Origin: Rhodoferax sp.
GTDB taxonomy: Bacteria; Pseudomonadota; Gammaproteobacteria; Burkholderiales; Burkholderiaceae_C
Direction: 5' to 3'
Length of the DNA: 64,000 nucleotides
NCBI GenBank assembly: GCA_024235935.1
Contig: JACKLL010000004.1
Location: forward strand, 196,203-260,202
Below, piece after piece: positions 53,618 through 61,570 of this stretch. The number at the start of each line of letters is the position of its first letter. Position 1 is the stretch's first letter. Made by a program: the position numbers and the translations under genes. The notes below the pieces were generated by a model. That model made no database searches, was not told the origin of the DNA, and saw only the letters and a list, made by a program, of their open reading frames with translations.

Positions 53618-54403
53618 TCAGCGGCCGGTGAACCGGGGCGCACGTTTCTGGGCAAAGGCGGCACGCCCCTCGATGTAGTCGCTGCTGTCGAAGCAGGCCT
53701 TCACGGCCGCGTCGACTGCGGAGGCGCCTGCCGGATCGGATCCGCCCAGAACCGTGTTGAAGGCCAGCTTGCCGGCGGCCAGGGTCAATGGCGCATTGCC
53801 GGCAATGTCGGCCGCCAGCCGCTGCACATGTGCGAACACGTCGTCGTGCACGGCGTTGAGCAAGCCCATCGCCAGCGCCTGCGCCGCATCGCAGACACTG
53901 GCGGTATAGAAGAGCTCGGCACTGCGGGCCGGGCCGAGCACATCGACCATGCGCTTGATGCCATCCAATGCGTATCCCAGGCCGAGGCGCCCGGCCGGCA
54001 TGCGGAATCGGGCATTGGACGCCGCATAGCGAAGATCGCATGCCAGCGCCAGGCCCAGTCCGCCGCCATAGCAGATGCCGCTGATCGCGGCGATCACGGG
54101 GCAGCGCAGTGTCGTGATGCCTTGCTGCGCGCGACGCACGGCGATGTCATACGCCTGCACGCCGGCCGGGTCGCTGCGCTGGGCGCCGAACTCGGAGATA
54201 TCGGCGCCCGAGACAAAGGCCTTGTCGCCGTCGCCCCGCAACACGACAACGCGAACGTCGGCATGGGCCTGCAGCAGATCCAGCGTGTCGCCCAGCGTGT
54301 TCCACATGCCCAGCGACATGGCGTTGAATCGACCCTCGTTGCGCAGGGTGATGGTGGCCACGTGGCCGTCAATGGTGTGCAGGACTTCGGGCATCGCAGT
54401 CAC
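53618..54403 (-). CDS. Enoyl-CoA hydratase/isomerase family protein
   Basis: A 261-residue crotonase-fold protein. The oxyanion-hole blocks GADISEFG and ICYGGGLGLALACDLRYA are present. The second catalytic Glu found in classical hydratases is not evident in the region after LGLGYALDG, so it could be an isomerase, hydrolase or lyase of the same fold. It overlaps the CaiB-type gene by four bases and is part of the same operon. Confidence 0.88.
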   Translation of the reverse strand: MTAMPEVLHTIDGHVATITLRNEGRFNAMSLGMWNTLGDTLDLLQAHADVRVVVLRGDGDKAFVSGADISEFGAQRSDPAGVQAYDIAVRRAQQGITTLRCPVIAAISGICYGGGLGLALACDLRYAASNARFRMPAGRLGLGYALDGIKRMVDVLGPARSAELFYTASVCDAAQALAMGLLNAVHDDVFAHVQRLAADIAGNAPLTLAAGKLAFNTVLGGSDPAGASAVDAAVKACFDSSDYIEGRAAFAQKRAPRFTGR

Positions 54404-55605
54404 ACCACGGCGTCGGCATGGAACTGCCGGATTTCGTCTTCCGAGTAGCCGGCCTCGGCCAGCACTTCGTCGGTGTGGGTGCCCCAGCCCGGCGCCTGCG
54501 CCACCACCTTGGAGGGCGTCCGCGTCAAGGTCACGGGTTGCGTGATGTAGTGCATCTGCTTGCCGAAGTCGGTCATCAGTGAAGCCGTGACGCCGAGGTG
54601 GCGGACCTGTTCATCTTCGAACATCTCGGGAACCGTATAGACCGCCCCTGCCGGCACGCCGGCATCGTTGAGTTCGGTGACCCAATCGGCCACACGACGC
54701 GGTTTGAAGATGTCAGCCAGTTCCCGGTTGAGGCGCTCGCGGTGCTTGACCCGCAGGGTTTCGGTCGTGAACTCCGGGTCGGCCAGCCAATCTTCGCGAC
54801 CCAGCAGGCGGCACAGGCGCACCCAATTCCCTTCGCCCGATGCGCCCAGGTTGAAGACGCCGTCGCTGCCTTCGAACAGGCCCATCGGGCTGCTGGTGGG
54901 GTGGTCGTTGCCTTGCTGCACGGGAATGTCGCCGTCGTTGAGATAGCGCGCGGCCTGGAAGTCCATCATGGCGATCTGCGCGTGCAGCAGCGAGGTGTGG
55001 ACCCACTGCCCCTTGCCAGAGACTTCCCGCTCCAGCAAGGCCGTGAGGATGCCCAATGCGGCGTACAGCCCGGCACTCATGTCGGCCACGGCCAGCCCGG
55101 CGCGCACCGGTCCGGAGCCAGGGTGCCCGGTCACCGACATCAGGCCGCCCAGACCCTGTGCGATCTGGTCGAAGCCAGGCCGCCAGGCATGCGGGCCGTC
55201 CTGGCCGAACCCGGAGATGCTGGCGAGAATGATGCGCGGGTTCACGGCACTGAGCGACGCATAATCCAGGCCCAGTTTGGCCTTGACGTCCGGCCGCCAG
55301 TTCTCGACCACCACATCGGCATCCTTGACCATGCGCATGAGGATGTCGCGCGCACCGGGCTGCTTCAGGTTGAGGGTCATCGAGCGCTTGTTGCGGTTGA
55401 TGTTCTGAAAGTCACCGCCCTCGCGGTTGGCGGCGAACATGGCCTCGTTCGGGTCGACGCCCTTCGGCGGTTCGATGCGCACCACGTCGGCGCCGAAGTC
55501 GGTCAGCATGCGCACGCAGTTGGGTCCGGCCCGCACCCGCGAGAGGTCAAGCACGCGAAATCGGGACAAGGCACTGGAGGCCTGGATTCTTGGCATGGTG
55601 GTCAT
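54400..55605 (-). CDS. CaiB/BaiF family CoA-transferase
   Basis: A 401-residue class III CoA-transferase that moves CoA between carboxylic acids, often succinyl-CoA to a dicarboxylate. It starts with the family block FRVLDLSRVRAGPNC and has VADMSAGLYAALG, where the Asp is the likely acyl-anhydride nucleophile, plus GFGQDGPHAWRPGFD. It overlaps both neighbouring genes by four bases (amidase upstream, enoyl-CoA hydratase downstream), implying coordinated synthesis. A similar enzyme (Ict) activates itaconate in Pseudomonas. Confidence 0.9.
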   Translation of the reverse strand: MTTMPRIQASSALSRFRVLDLSRVRAGPNCVRMLTDFGADVVRIEPPKGVDPNEAMFAANREGGDFQNINRNKRSMTLNLKQPGARDILMRMVKDADVVVENWRPDVKAKLGLDYASLSAVNPRIILASISGFGQDGPHAWRPGFDQIAQGLGGLMSVTGHPGSGPVRAGLAVADMSAGLYAALGILTALLEREVSGKGQWVHTSLLHAQIAMMDFQAARYLNDGDIPVQQGNDHPTSSPMGLFEGSDGVFNLGASGEGNWVRLCRLLGREDWLADPEFTTETLRVKHRERLNRELADIFKPRRVADWVTELNDAGVPAGAVYTVPEMFEDEQVRHLGVTASLMTDFGKQMHYITQPVTLTRTPSKVVAQAPGWGTHTDEVLAEAGYSEDEIRQFHADAVV

Positions 55606-56975
55606 TTCCCTGTTTGGAAGTGGCGGGTGAAGGCCGCGCCGTCAAGACGCTGTTGCTGCACCGCATCCGCAAATGCCAGCAACACGTGCTCATGAAAAGG
55701 CCGAGCCACCAACTGAACGCTGATGGGCATTCCGCGGGCATCGGCGGCGATCGGAAAGACAATGGCGGGCAGACCCAGGTAGTTGACAAAGCCCATGAAG
55801 CGGTACAGGGCCAGCAGGCGTGAGGGCTCGTAGGGGGCCTGCCCCGGGGTCACGGAGGTCCAGTCAGGTACGGGTTCTGCCAACGCTGGCAACAGGAACA
55901 GATCGCAGTCCGTCAGGTACGCCGACAGGAAGGATTTCAGCCGACGCGGCCTCTCGGCCTGCACGGCCGGCAACCATTGCGCTGGCATCACCAAGCCCGG
56001 CAGTGCCACCTCACGCACCGTCGGTGCAGCGAAGCCTTCGCGCAGCGCCGTGGCATGCGTATGCCCGGCCTGCGCATGCAGCATCACGTCGGCCTGCTGC
56101 GAAACAGTCCGGAAGTCCGGCCAATCGTCGATGCGTCGCACGCCTGGCAGATCGGCCAGAAATGATTCCAGCGCCGCCGCGACCTGCGCATCCACGCCGG
56201 CATCCGGAATCCAGGCACATATCCGCAGCGGCCTGTCGGGCACCTTGTCGTGTTCCGGCTCGGGGGCGAGGGCGTCCATCAAGCGGGCCGCGTCGTTGGC
56301 GCTGCGCGTCATGAGTCCGACCGTGTCGAGTCCAGGCGCCAGCGGGTGAACACCCTCCCGCGGCACCCGACCCTGCGTCGTCTTGAGTCCCAGCACGCCA
56401 CAGGTGGCGGCAGGAATGCGGACCGAGCCCGCGGTGTCGGTCGCCAACGAGCCGTATACCAGGCCCGCAGCCACGGCCACGGCGCTGCCACTGGAGGAGC
56501 CGCCGACCACCGCGCCGGCATGCAGAGGATTGACGCAGCGTGGGAAGTGCGGGTTGGCACCGGTGGCGCCGCAGGCATGTTCCGCCATGGCCAGTGTGGC
56601 CAAGGGCGCCGCACCCTGCCGCGTCAGGCGCTCCACCGCTGGCGCGGGCAATACGCCCGGCGCTGCGGCGCCCTGGTCGCGGCCCAGGCCCGGCCGCCAG
56701 CCGGCCAGATCGAAGATGTCCTTGTGGGCGAGGCCCACGCCCGCCAGGCTGCCTCGGGGCGAAGGCGCATCGTCGTGCGACACCGCCAGCGCTCGCACCA
56801 CGCAGTGCAGGCGTCCCGCCTGCTGCCGCATCCGCAGGCGCTGCACTTCCAGCGCCTGTGCCACCGACCATTCGCCGCATGCCAGCGCATGCTGCAGACC
56901 GGTCAGGGTGTCGGGCAGTTCAGGCACGGGCCAGTTCCAGAAGGCATTGTTCAAAGTCTGCATCCGCATCTGCAT
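55602..56975 (-). CDS. Amidase signature family protein
   Basis: About 457 residues of the amidase signature family, which hydrolyses amide bonds with a Ser-cisSer-Lys triad. The Lys is in LAHKDIFD, the cis-Ser in GGSSSGSAVAV, and the nucleophile Ser in DTAGSVRIPA. Three close in-frame ATGs (56975, 56969, 56963) are possible starts and none has a strong ribosome-binding site, perhaps because translation is coupled to the small upstream gene it overlaps. Next to the PuuE/imidase-like and CoA-transferase genes, a half-amide to dicarboxylate role is plausible. Confidence 0.88.
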   Translation of the reverse strand: MQMRMQTLNNAFWNWPVPELPDTLTGLQHALACGEWSVAQALEVQRLRMRQQAGRLHCVVRALAVSHDDAPSPRGSLAGVGLAHKDIFDLAGWRPGLGRDQGAAAPGVLPAPAVERLTRQGAAPLATLAMAEHACGATGANPHFPRCVNPLHAGAVVGGSSSGSAVAVAAGLVYGSLATDTAGSVRIPAATCGVLGLKTTQGRVPREGVHPLAPGLDTVGLMTRSANDAARLMDALAPEPEHDKVPDRPLRICAWIPDAGVDAQVAAALESFLADLPGVRRIDDWPDFRTVSQQADVMLHAQAGHTHATALREGFAAPTVREVALPGLVMPAQWLPAVQAERPRRLKSFLSAYLTDCDLFLLPALAEPVPDWTSVTPGQAPYEPSRLLALYRFMGFVNYLGLPAIVFPIAADARGMPISVQLVARPFHEHVLLAFADAVQQQRLDGAAFTRHFQTGK

Positions 56976-57171
56976 CGCGGTGCGGCAGGTCGGTGCTGGA
57001 TGCCGCGGCCACTGCGGGTGCGAGCCGGCGCAAGGTCCTGGCCAGCCGCAGGCGTTCGCTACCATCGGCAGCAATCTGCGCCGCATCCAGCGCGCGGTCC
57101 ACGGCTGCCGCCGCGTCGGCGTCCATGTCGAAGCGCCCCATCGGGAGCACTGGATCAATGCGCGTTGGCAC
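56920..57171 (-). CDS. Small acidic/alanine-rich protein before amidase
   Basis: An 83-codon frame with GTG start (or ATG at 57141, giving MGRFDMDADAAAAVDRALD). The end overlaps the amidase start. No family was recognised, but codon use looks coding, and many amidases have a small GatC/AtzG-like partner encoded just upstream, so it could be such a subunit. It is the first gene after the divergent regulatory region. Confidence 0.45.
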   Translation of the reverse strand: MPTRIDPVLPMGRFDMDADAAAAVDRALDAAQIAADGSERLRLARTLRRLAPAVAAASSTDLPHRDADADADFEQCLLELARA

Positions 57172-57248
57172 GGTAAGATATACCTTGTAGACACATAAAT
57201 ATAAATATAACCTTCTTGTGGATACCGAAGATTAGGGAAAACCCTTGA
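57172..57248. promoter_or_regulatory. Divergent promoter region of the GntR locus
   Basis: A 77-base AT-rich gap between the minus-strand operon and the GntR gene. It holds the dyad GGTA-N5-TACC (57172-57184) and an AT run at about 57195-57213. A GntR/FCD operator is likely here, autoregulating both directions; exact promoter boxes could not be fixed by eye. Confidence 0.5.
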
Positions 57249-57935
57249 ATGCAAAGAGACAAGCAGACATTCATCAAAGCCAGTGACAGGATCCGCACCG
57301 AGATCGAGAACGCCATCAAGGACGGCAGCCTGTTGCCGGGCGACTCGATCGACGAAGCCGAACTGTCGAGCCAGTACCAGGTGTCGCGTACGCCGATCCG
57401 CGAAGCCCTGATCCAGTTGCAGGCCCAGGGCCTGCTGACCAGCCTGCCGCGCGGCGGCATGATCGTCGCGAAAATGGATCTGCAGCAGTTGATGGCCTTG
57501 TGGGAGCTGCTGGCGGAACTCGAAGGGGTGGCGGTGCGGCTGGCATGCCAGCGCATGGGCGCCGACGACCTGGAGATGCTGCTGGCGCTACATGAAAAAA
57601 GCCGCATCCATGCAGAGACCGACGATGTCGCCGGCTGGCAGCAAAGCAACCTGGAATTCCACGACCTGATCTACCGGGCCACACGCAACCCGTATTTGCG
57701 CATGGAGCTGATCCGCATCCGAACCCGCACCGGCTACTACCGACGCCATGCGTTCGGCGCACTGGGCCGGATCCGCGCTTCGTTCGAGCAGCATCAGGTG
57801 GTGGTCGACGCCTTTCGCAAGGGCGACAGCGACGCGGCCGTGGCCGCCATGGTGTCGCACATGCGCCCTGCCGCCGATGCGAGGGGTCTGACCGACGTGA
57901 TCGTCAACCTGCCCAAGAATCTGCTGGCCTCCTGA
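57249..57935 (+). CDS. GntR family regulator with FCD domain
   Basis: A 228-residue regulator: N-terminal winged helix (about residues 10-75) with the recognition helix in SRTPIREALIQLQAQGLL, and a C-terminal all-helical FCD domain with metal-type residues in LEFHDLIYRATRNP and SHMRPA. FCD regulators usually respond to carboxylic acids. It is divergent from the amidase/CoA operon and upstream of the MlrC-RidA-PLP genes, so it probably controls both. Confidence 0.92.
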   Translation: MQRDKQTFIKASDRIRTEIENAIKDGSLLPGDSIDEAELSSQYQVSRTPIREALIQLQAQGLLTSLPRGGMIVAKMDLQQLMALWELLAELEGVAVRLACQRMGADDLEMLLALHEKSRIHAETDDVAGWQQSNLEFHDLIYRATRNPYLRMELIRIRTRTGYYRRHAFGALGRIRASFEQHQVVVDAFRKGDSDAAVAAMVSHMRPAADARGLTDVIVNLPKNLLAS

Positions 57936-57941
57936 CGTCGA

Positions 57942-57958
57942 CGGTGGAGCCGCCACCG
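57942..57958 (+). terminator. Weak hairpin after the GntR gene
   Basis: CGGTGG and CCACCG arms with a five-base loop begin 6 bases after the GntR stop. There is no T-run, so termination is uncertain. The remaining gap to 58185 holds no other recognised element. Confidence 0.3.
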
Positions 57959-58184
57959 GCCAATCCGCAGCCCCGTGCTGTCCACCGACAGCTGCCCATG
58001 GCAAACCGCCGCGATGGAAGCTCAGCTGCGAAGAACGCATTGGCACATTTCGCCGCGGCTGGCAAGTACCCCGGCCCGCTCCGTGGCCATGCAACCGCCA
58101 TGGGCTTGCGCCAGAATGGTATGGCGACACGCGGCCACGCGCGGGTCGCCACAACTCGCCCCACAAGACCATCGGAGCAGCACC

Positions 58185-59648
58185 ATGCGCATGTTTGCCG
58201 CATCCATCGGCACGGAAACCAATACCTTCGCGCCCATTCCGACCGCGCTCGAGAGCTTCCACGAATCCTTCTATGCGCCCCCCGGGCAACACCCCGATGA
58301 CGCCAAGCTGTGCACGGCTCCGCTGTGGGCCGCACGTCGGCGCGCCAAGGCCGAGGGCTGGACACTGGTCGAGGGCACCTGCACGTTCGCAGAGCCGGCC
58401 GGTCTGGTGTCGCGCGAGGCCTGGGAGACACTGCGCGACGAGGTGCTGGCGCAACTGCGCGCCGCGATGCCGGTCGACGCCGTGGTGCTGGGGCTGCACG
58501 GCGCGATGGTCGCCGACGGCTACGACGACTGCGAGGGCGACCTGCTCGCACAGGTGCGCGGCATCGTCGGCGCCAAGGTGCCGATCGGTGTCGAGCTCGA
58601 CCCGCATTGCCACATGACGCGCAAGCGCGTCGCCAACGCCACGTTGATCATCTGCTTCAAGGAGTTCCCGCATACCGACTTCGTGGCCCGCGGCGAGGAG
58701 GTGGTGGATCTCACGCTGCGCGCAGCGCGCGGCGAGATAGAACCGGTCATGTCGCTTGTCGACTGCCGCATGATCGGCAGCTTCCCGACCACGCTGCAGC
58801 CGATGCGCGGCTTCGTCGACCGCATCATGGCCATGGAGGGCAAGGGCGGCGTGTTGTCGATCTCGCTGGCGCACGGCTTCCCGTATGCCGATGTCCCCGA
58901 GATGGGTGCACGGGTGCTGGTCGTGACCGACAGGCAGCGCGCCGCCGGCGATGCACTGGCACTGCAACTGGCCGACGAATTCTTTGAGATGCGTGGCAAG
59001 ACCCAGCCCGAATACGTCGACCCCGACGGTGCCATCGATGTTGCACGCAAGGAGCCAGGCACGGTTGTCGTTGCAGACCCGTCCGACAACCCCGGCGGTG
59101 GTGCACCCGGAGACTCGACGATGATCCTGCGCCGCATGATCGAACGCGGCGTCACAAATGCCGCACTGGCTCCGATCTGGGACCCGATGGCGGTGCGCCT
59201 GTGTTTCATGGCCGGCGTCGGCGGCCAGCTGCGGCTGCGCTTTGGCGGCAAGACCGCGCCGACCTCCGGCCAACCGATCGATGCGCTGGTGACGGTGACG
59301 CAGCTCACGCGCGACGCACAGCAGACCTTTGTCGGCGCAAAGGTTCCACTCGGCGACTGTGCAGCGATCAGCCTTGACGGCATTGCCGTGGTGCTGATCA
59401 GCAAGCGCACACAGGCCCTGGGCAGCGACCTGTTGACCGGCATGGGCGTCGCGATCGAAGGCAAGAAAATGATCGTGGTCAAGTCGACCAACCACTTCCA
59501 CGCCGCATTCGCACCGTTCGCCAGCCGGGTCATCTATTGCGATGCGGGCGGTCCTATACCCCGAGACCACCGCAAGGTACCCTATACCCGCGTCCAGCGT
59601 CCAATCTGGCCGCTGGACGCGCAGGTGCAGCCGGTGTTGCTCGATTGA
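58185..59648 (+). CDS. M81 family metallopeptidase-like protein (MlrC)
   Basis: A 487-residue protein of the MlrC family (named for microcystinase C). N-terminal domain with GTETNTFAP and VVLGLHGAMVADGYDDCEGD; metal-type residues in GVELDPHCHMT; C-terminal domain with VADPSDNPGGGAPGDST and KSTNHFHAAF. Most bacterial members are not linked to microcystin and probably hydrolyse other amide-containing compounds. It starts a run with RidA and a PLP enzyme. The start at 58185 gives the family N-terminus. Confidence 0.88.
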   Translation: MRMFAASIGTETNTFAPIPTALESFHESFYAPPGQHPDDAKLCTAPLWAARRRAKAEGWTLVEGTCTFAEPAGLVSREAWETLRDEVLAQLRAAMPVDAVVLGLHGAMVADGYDDCEGDLLAQVRGIVGAKVPIGVELDPHCHMTRKRVANATLIICFKEFPHTDFVARGEEVVDLTLRAARGEIEPVMSLVDCRMIGSFPTTLQPMRGFVDRIMAMEGKGGVLSISLAHGFPYADVPEMGARVLVVTDRQRAAGDALALQLADEFFEMRGKTQPEYVDPDGAIDVARKEPGTVVVADPSDNPGGGAPGDSTMILRRMIERGVTNAALAPIWDPMAVRLCFMAGVGGQLRLRFGGKTAPTSGQPIDALVTVTQLTRDAQQTFVGAKVPLGDCAAISLDGIAVVLISKRTQALGSDLLTGMGVAIEGKKMIVVKSTNHFHAAFAPFASRVIYCDAGGPIPRDHRKVPYTRVQRPIWPLDAQVQPVLLD

Positions 59649-59687
59649 CACCGCAACACCCTTTTTCATTTCGTCAGGAGAAACAAC

Positions 59688-60149
59688 ATGACACCTTATG
59701 ACCGCCTCAAGGAACTCGGGCTCGAACTGCCGACACCGGCGACACCCATGGCCAACTACGTCCCGTTCGTTCTGGTCAACGGCTTTCTCTATCTGTCGGG
59801 CCAGGGGCCGCGCCGCGCCGACGGCAGCCTGTGCACCGGCAAGGTGGGCAGCGAAGTCAGTGTCGAAGATGCCTATACCCACGCCCAGCTCACCGGTCTG
59901 AACCTGCTGGCGGTGGCCCACCTGGCACTGGGTGACCTGGCGCGGGTGCGCCACGTGGTCAAGGTGCTGGGCATGGTCAATGCGATACCGACATTTGGCG
60001 AGCACCCCAAGGTCATCAACGGTTGCTCCGATCTGTTTGTCAACGTGCTCGGCGATGCGGGCCGCCATGCCCGCTCGGCGGTCGGCATGGGCTCGCTGCC
60101 CGGCAACATCTCGGTCGAGATCGAGGCCATCCTGCAGGTCGACGGCTAG
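59688..60149 (+). CDS. RidA family enamine/imine deaminase
   Basis: A 153-residue RidA (YjgF/YER057c/UK114) protein that hydrolyses reactive enamine or imine products of PLP enzymes. Seen: NGFLYLSGQGPR, the conserved substrate-binding Arg in GRHARSAVGMGSLP, and the Glu in VEIEAIL. It lies between MlrC and a PLP lyase-like gene, which fits disposal of an enamine released by the next enzyme. Confidence 0.93.
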   Translation: MTPYDRLKELGLELPTPATPMANYVPFVLVNGFLYLSGQGPRRADGSLCTGKVGSEVSVEDAYTHAQLTGLNLLAVAHLALGDLARVRHVVKVLGMVNAIPTFGEHPKVINGCSDLFVNVLGDAGRHARSAVGMGSLPGNISVEIEAILQVDG

Positions 60150-60168
60150 CAGCGCTGGCGAGGGCAAC

Positions 60169-61320
60169 ATGCGCCCGGACGCTCAGGCCGCGCTGGCCGC
60201 GATGGCACAGACCGACATCCGCACCACGCTCGGGCTGCGTCCCCTCATCAACGTGTCCGGCACGATGACGGTGCTGGGCGCCTCCATCATGGTGCCCCAG
60301 GCCATCGCCGCAATGGCCGCCATCGCCAGTGAATTTGTCGACATGGCCGAGTTGCACCAGCGCGCCAGTGACGGGGTCGCACAGGCGACCGGCGCGCAGG
60401 CGGGCTTCATCACCGCCAGTTGTGCCAGTGCGATCACGCTGTCGGTTGCGGCCACGATCACCGGCGAACGTCGGCTGGCCATCGAGCGTTTGCCGGACGT
60501 GCGCGGATTGCGCAACGAGGTGCTGGTGCAGACCGGCCACCTTGTCGGATACGGCGCATCGCTGCAGCAGACCATCGAGATGACAGGCGCCCGTGTGGTG
60601 CCGGTAGGCACGGTCAGCATGGCGCAGCCCTACCAGCTGGACGAGGCCATCCACGAGCACACGGCCTGCGCCGTATTCGTGGTCTCGCACATGACCGTGC
60701 AATACGCCATGCTGGCACTGGAGCAGGTCTGTGCCATCTGCCACGCCAGGGGCATACCGGTCATCGTCGACGCTGCTTCCGAATACGACCTGCGCGGCTT
60801 TCTGGCGCGGGGCGCCGACATCGTCGTCTACAGCGGCCACAAGTTCCTGGGCGGCCCCACATCCGGCATCGTTGCGGGCCGCGCCGACCTGGTGCGTGCC
60901 GCGCGCGCGCAGAACCATGGCATCGGTCGCGGCATGAAGGTCGGCAAGGAGACGATTGCCGGCGTGATGGCTGCGCTGCAAGCCTGGGAACTGCGTGATG
61001 CAGCCGCGATCCGCGCGCGCGAAGACGCTGCGCTGGCGCTTTGGCAAACACACCTGCAGGGTCTCGTTGCGGTACAGTGCCTGCGCGTCGATGACCCGAC
61101 CGGAAATCCCTTGCAGCGCCTGCGCGTGCATGTGCATCCGGCCAGCGGCTGGAACGCGCGCAGCCTTGCCGACGCACTGGCGCAGGGTGAGCCGTCGATC
61201 CGCGTGCGCGACTACCAGACCGATCTGGGCTATTTCGACCTCGACCCCTGCAACCTGCACGACGGCGAAGCACCGGTGGTCGCACACCGGCTCGGCGCGC
61301 TGCTGGGCAAGACCGGCTGA
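60169..61320 (+). CDS. SelA/DgaE-like PLP-dependent enzyme
   Basis: A 383-residue fold-type I PLP enzyme of the SelA-like group, which includes D-glucosaminate-6-phosphate ammonia-lyase (DgaE). It starts LRPLINVSGTMTVLG, has the PLP-ring Asp in IPVIVDAASEYDL and the Schiff-base Lys in YSGHKFLGGPTSG. Beta-elimination would release an enamine that RidA can deaminate. The start at 60169 lies 20 bases after the RidA stop. Confidence 0.85.
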   Translation: MRPDAQAALAAMAQTDIRTTLGLRPLINVSGTMTVLGASIMVPQAIAAMAAIASEFVDMAELHQRASDGVAQATGAQAGFITASCASAITLSVAATITGERRLAIERLPDVRGLRNEVLVQTGHLVGYGASLQQTIEMTGARVVPVGTVSMAQPYQLDEAIHEHTACAVFVVSHMTVQYAMLALEQVCAICHARGIPVIVDAASEYDLRGFLARGADIVVYSGHKFLGGPTSGIVAGRADLVRAARAQNHGIGRGMKVGKETIAGVMAALQAWELRDAAAIRAREDAALALWQTHLQGLVAVQCLRVDDPTGNPLQRLRVHVHPASGWNARSLADALAQGEPSIRVRDYQTDLGYFDLDPCNLHDGEAPVVAHRLGALLGKTG

Positions 61321-61461
61321 ACACGCACCGCCAAACACAGCGGCATGCAGCGCTGAACGCGCAGCAGCAGAAGCATTTGGCGATACGCTGCAACACGGTG
61401 CCGGGCAGGATGTCAAGTCCGGATACGTTTCATGTCCTGCTCCGTGCTTACCCGCATGTGC

Positions 61462-61490
61462 TTGCCCCACCCAGTCGATTGTGCTTAAAT
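61462..61490 (+). promoter_or_regulatory. Candidate sigma-70 promoter
   Basis: TTGCCC, a 17-base spacer and TTAAAT, in the 250-base gap before the binding-protein gene at 61571. Spacing is ideal; the -35 matches four of six consensus bases. It could give the transporter genes their own transcript. Confidence 0.35.
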
Positions 61491-61570
61491 AAATTTCGCC
61501 CCCCACAACAGCGGCTGACTCAGCGGTTCATGCCGGCACAGATCGCAGCCGACCTACAGGAGATGCTTCG

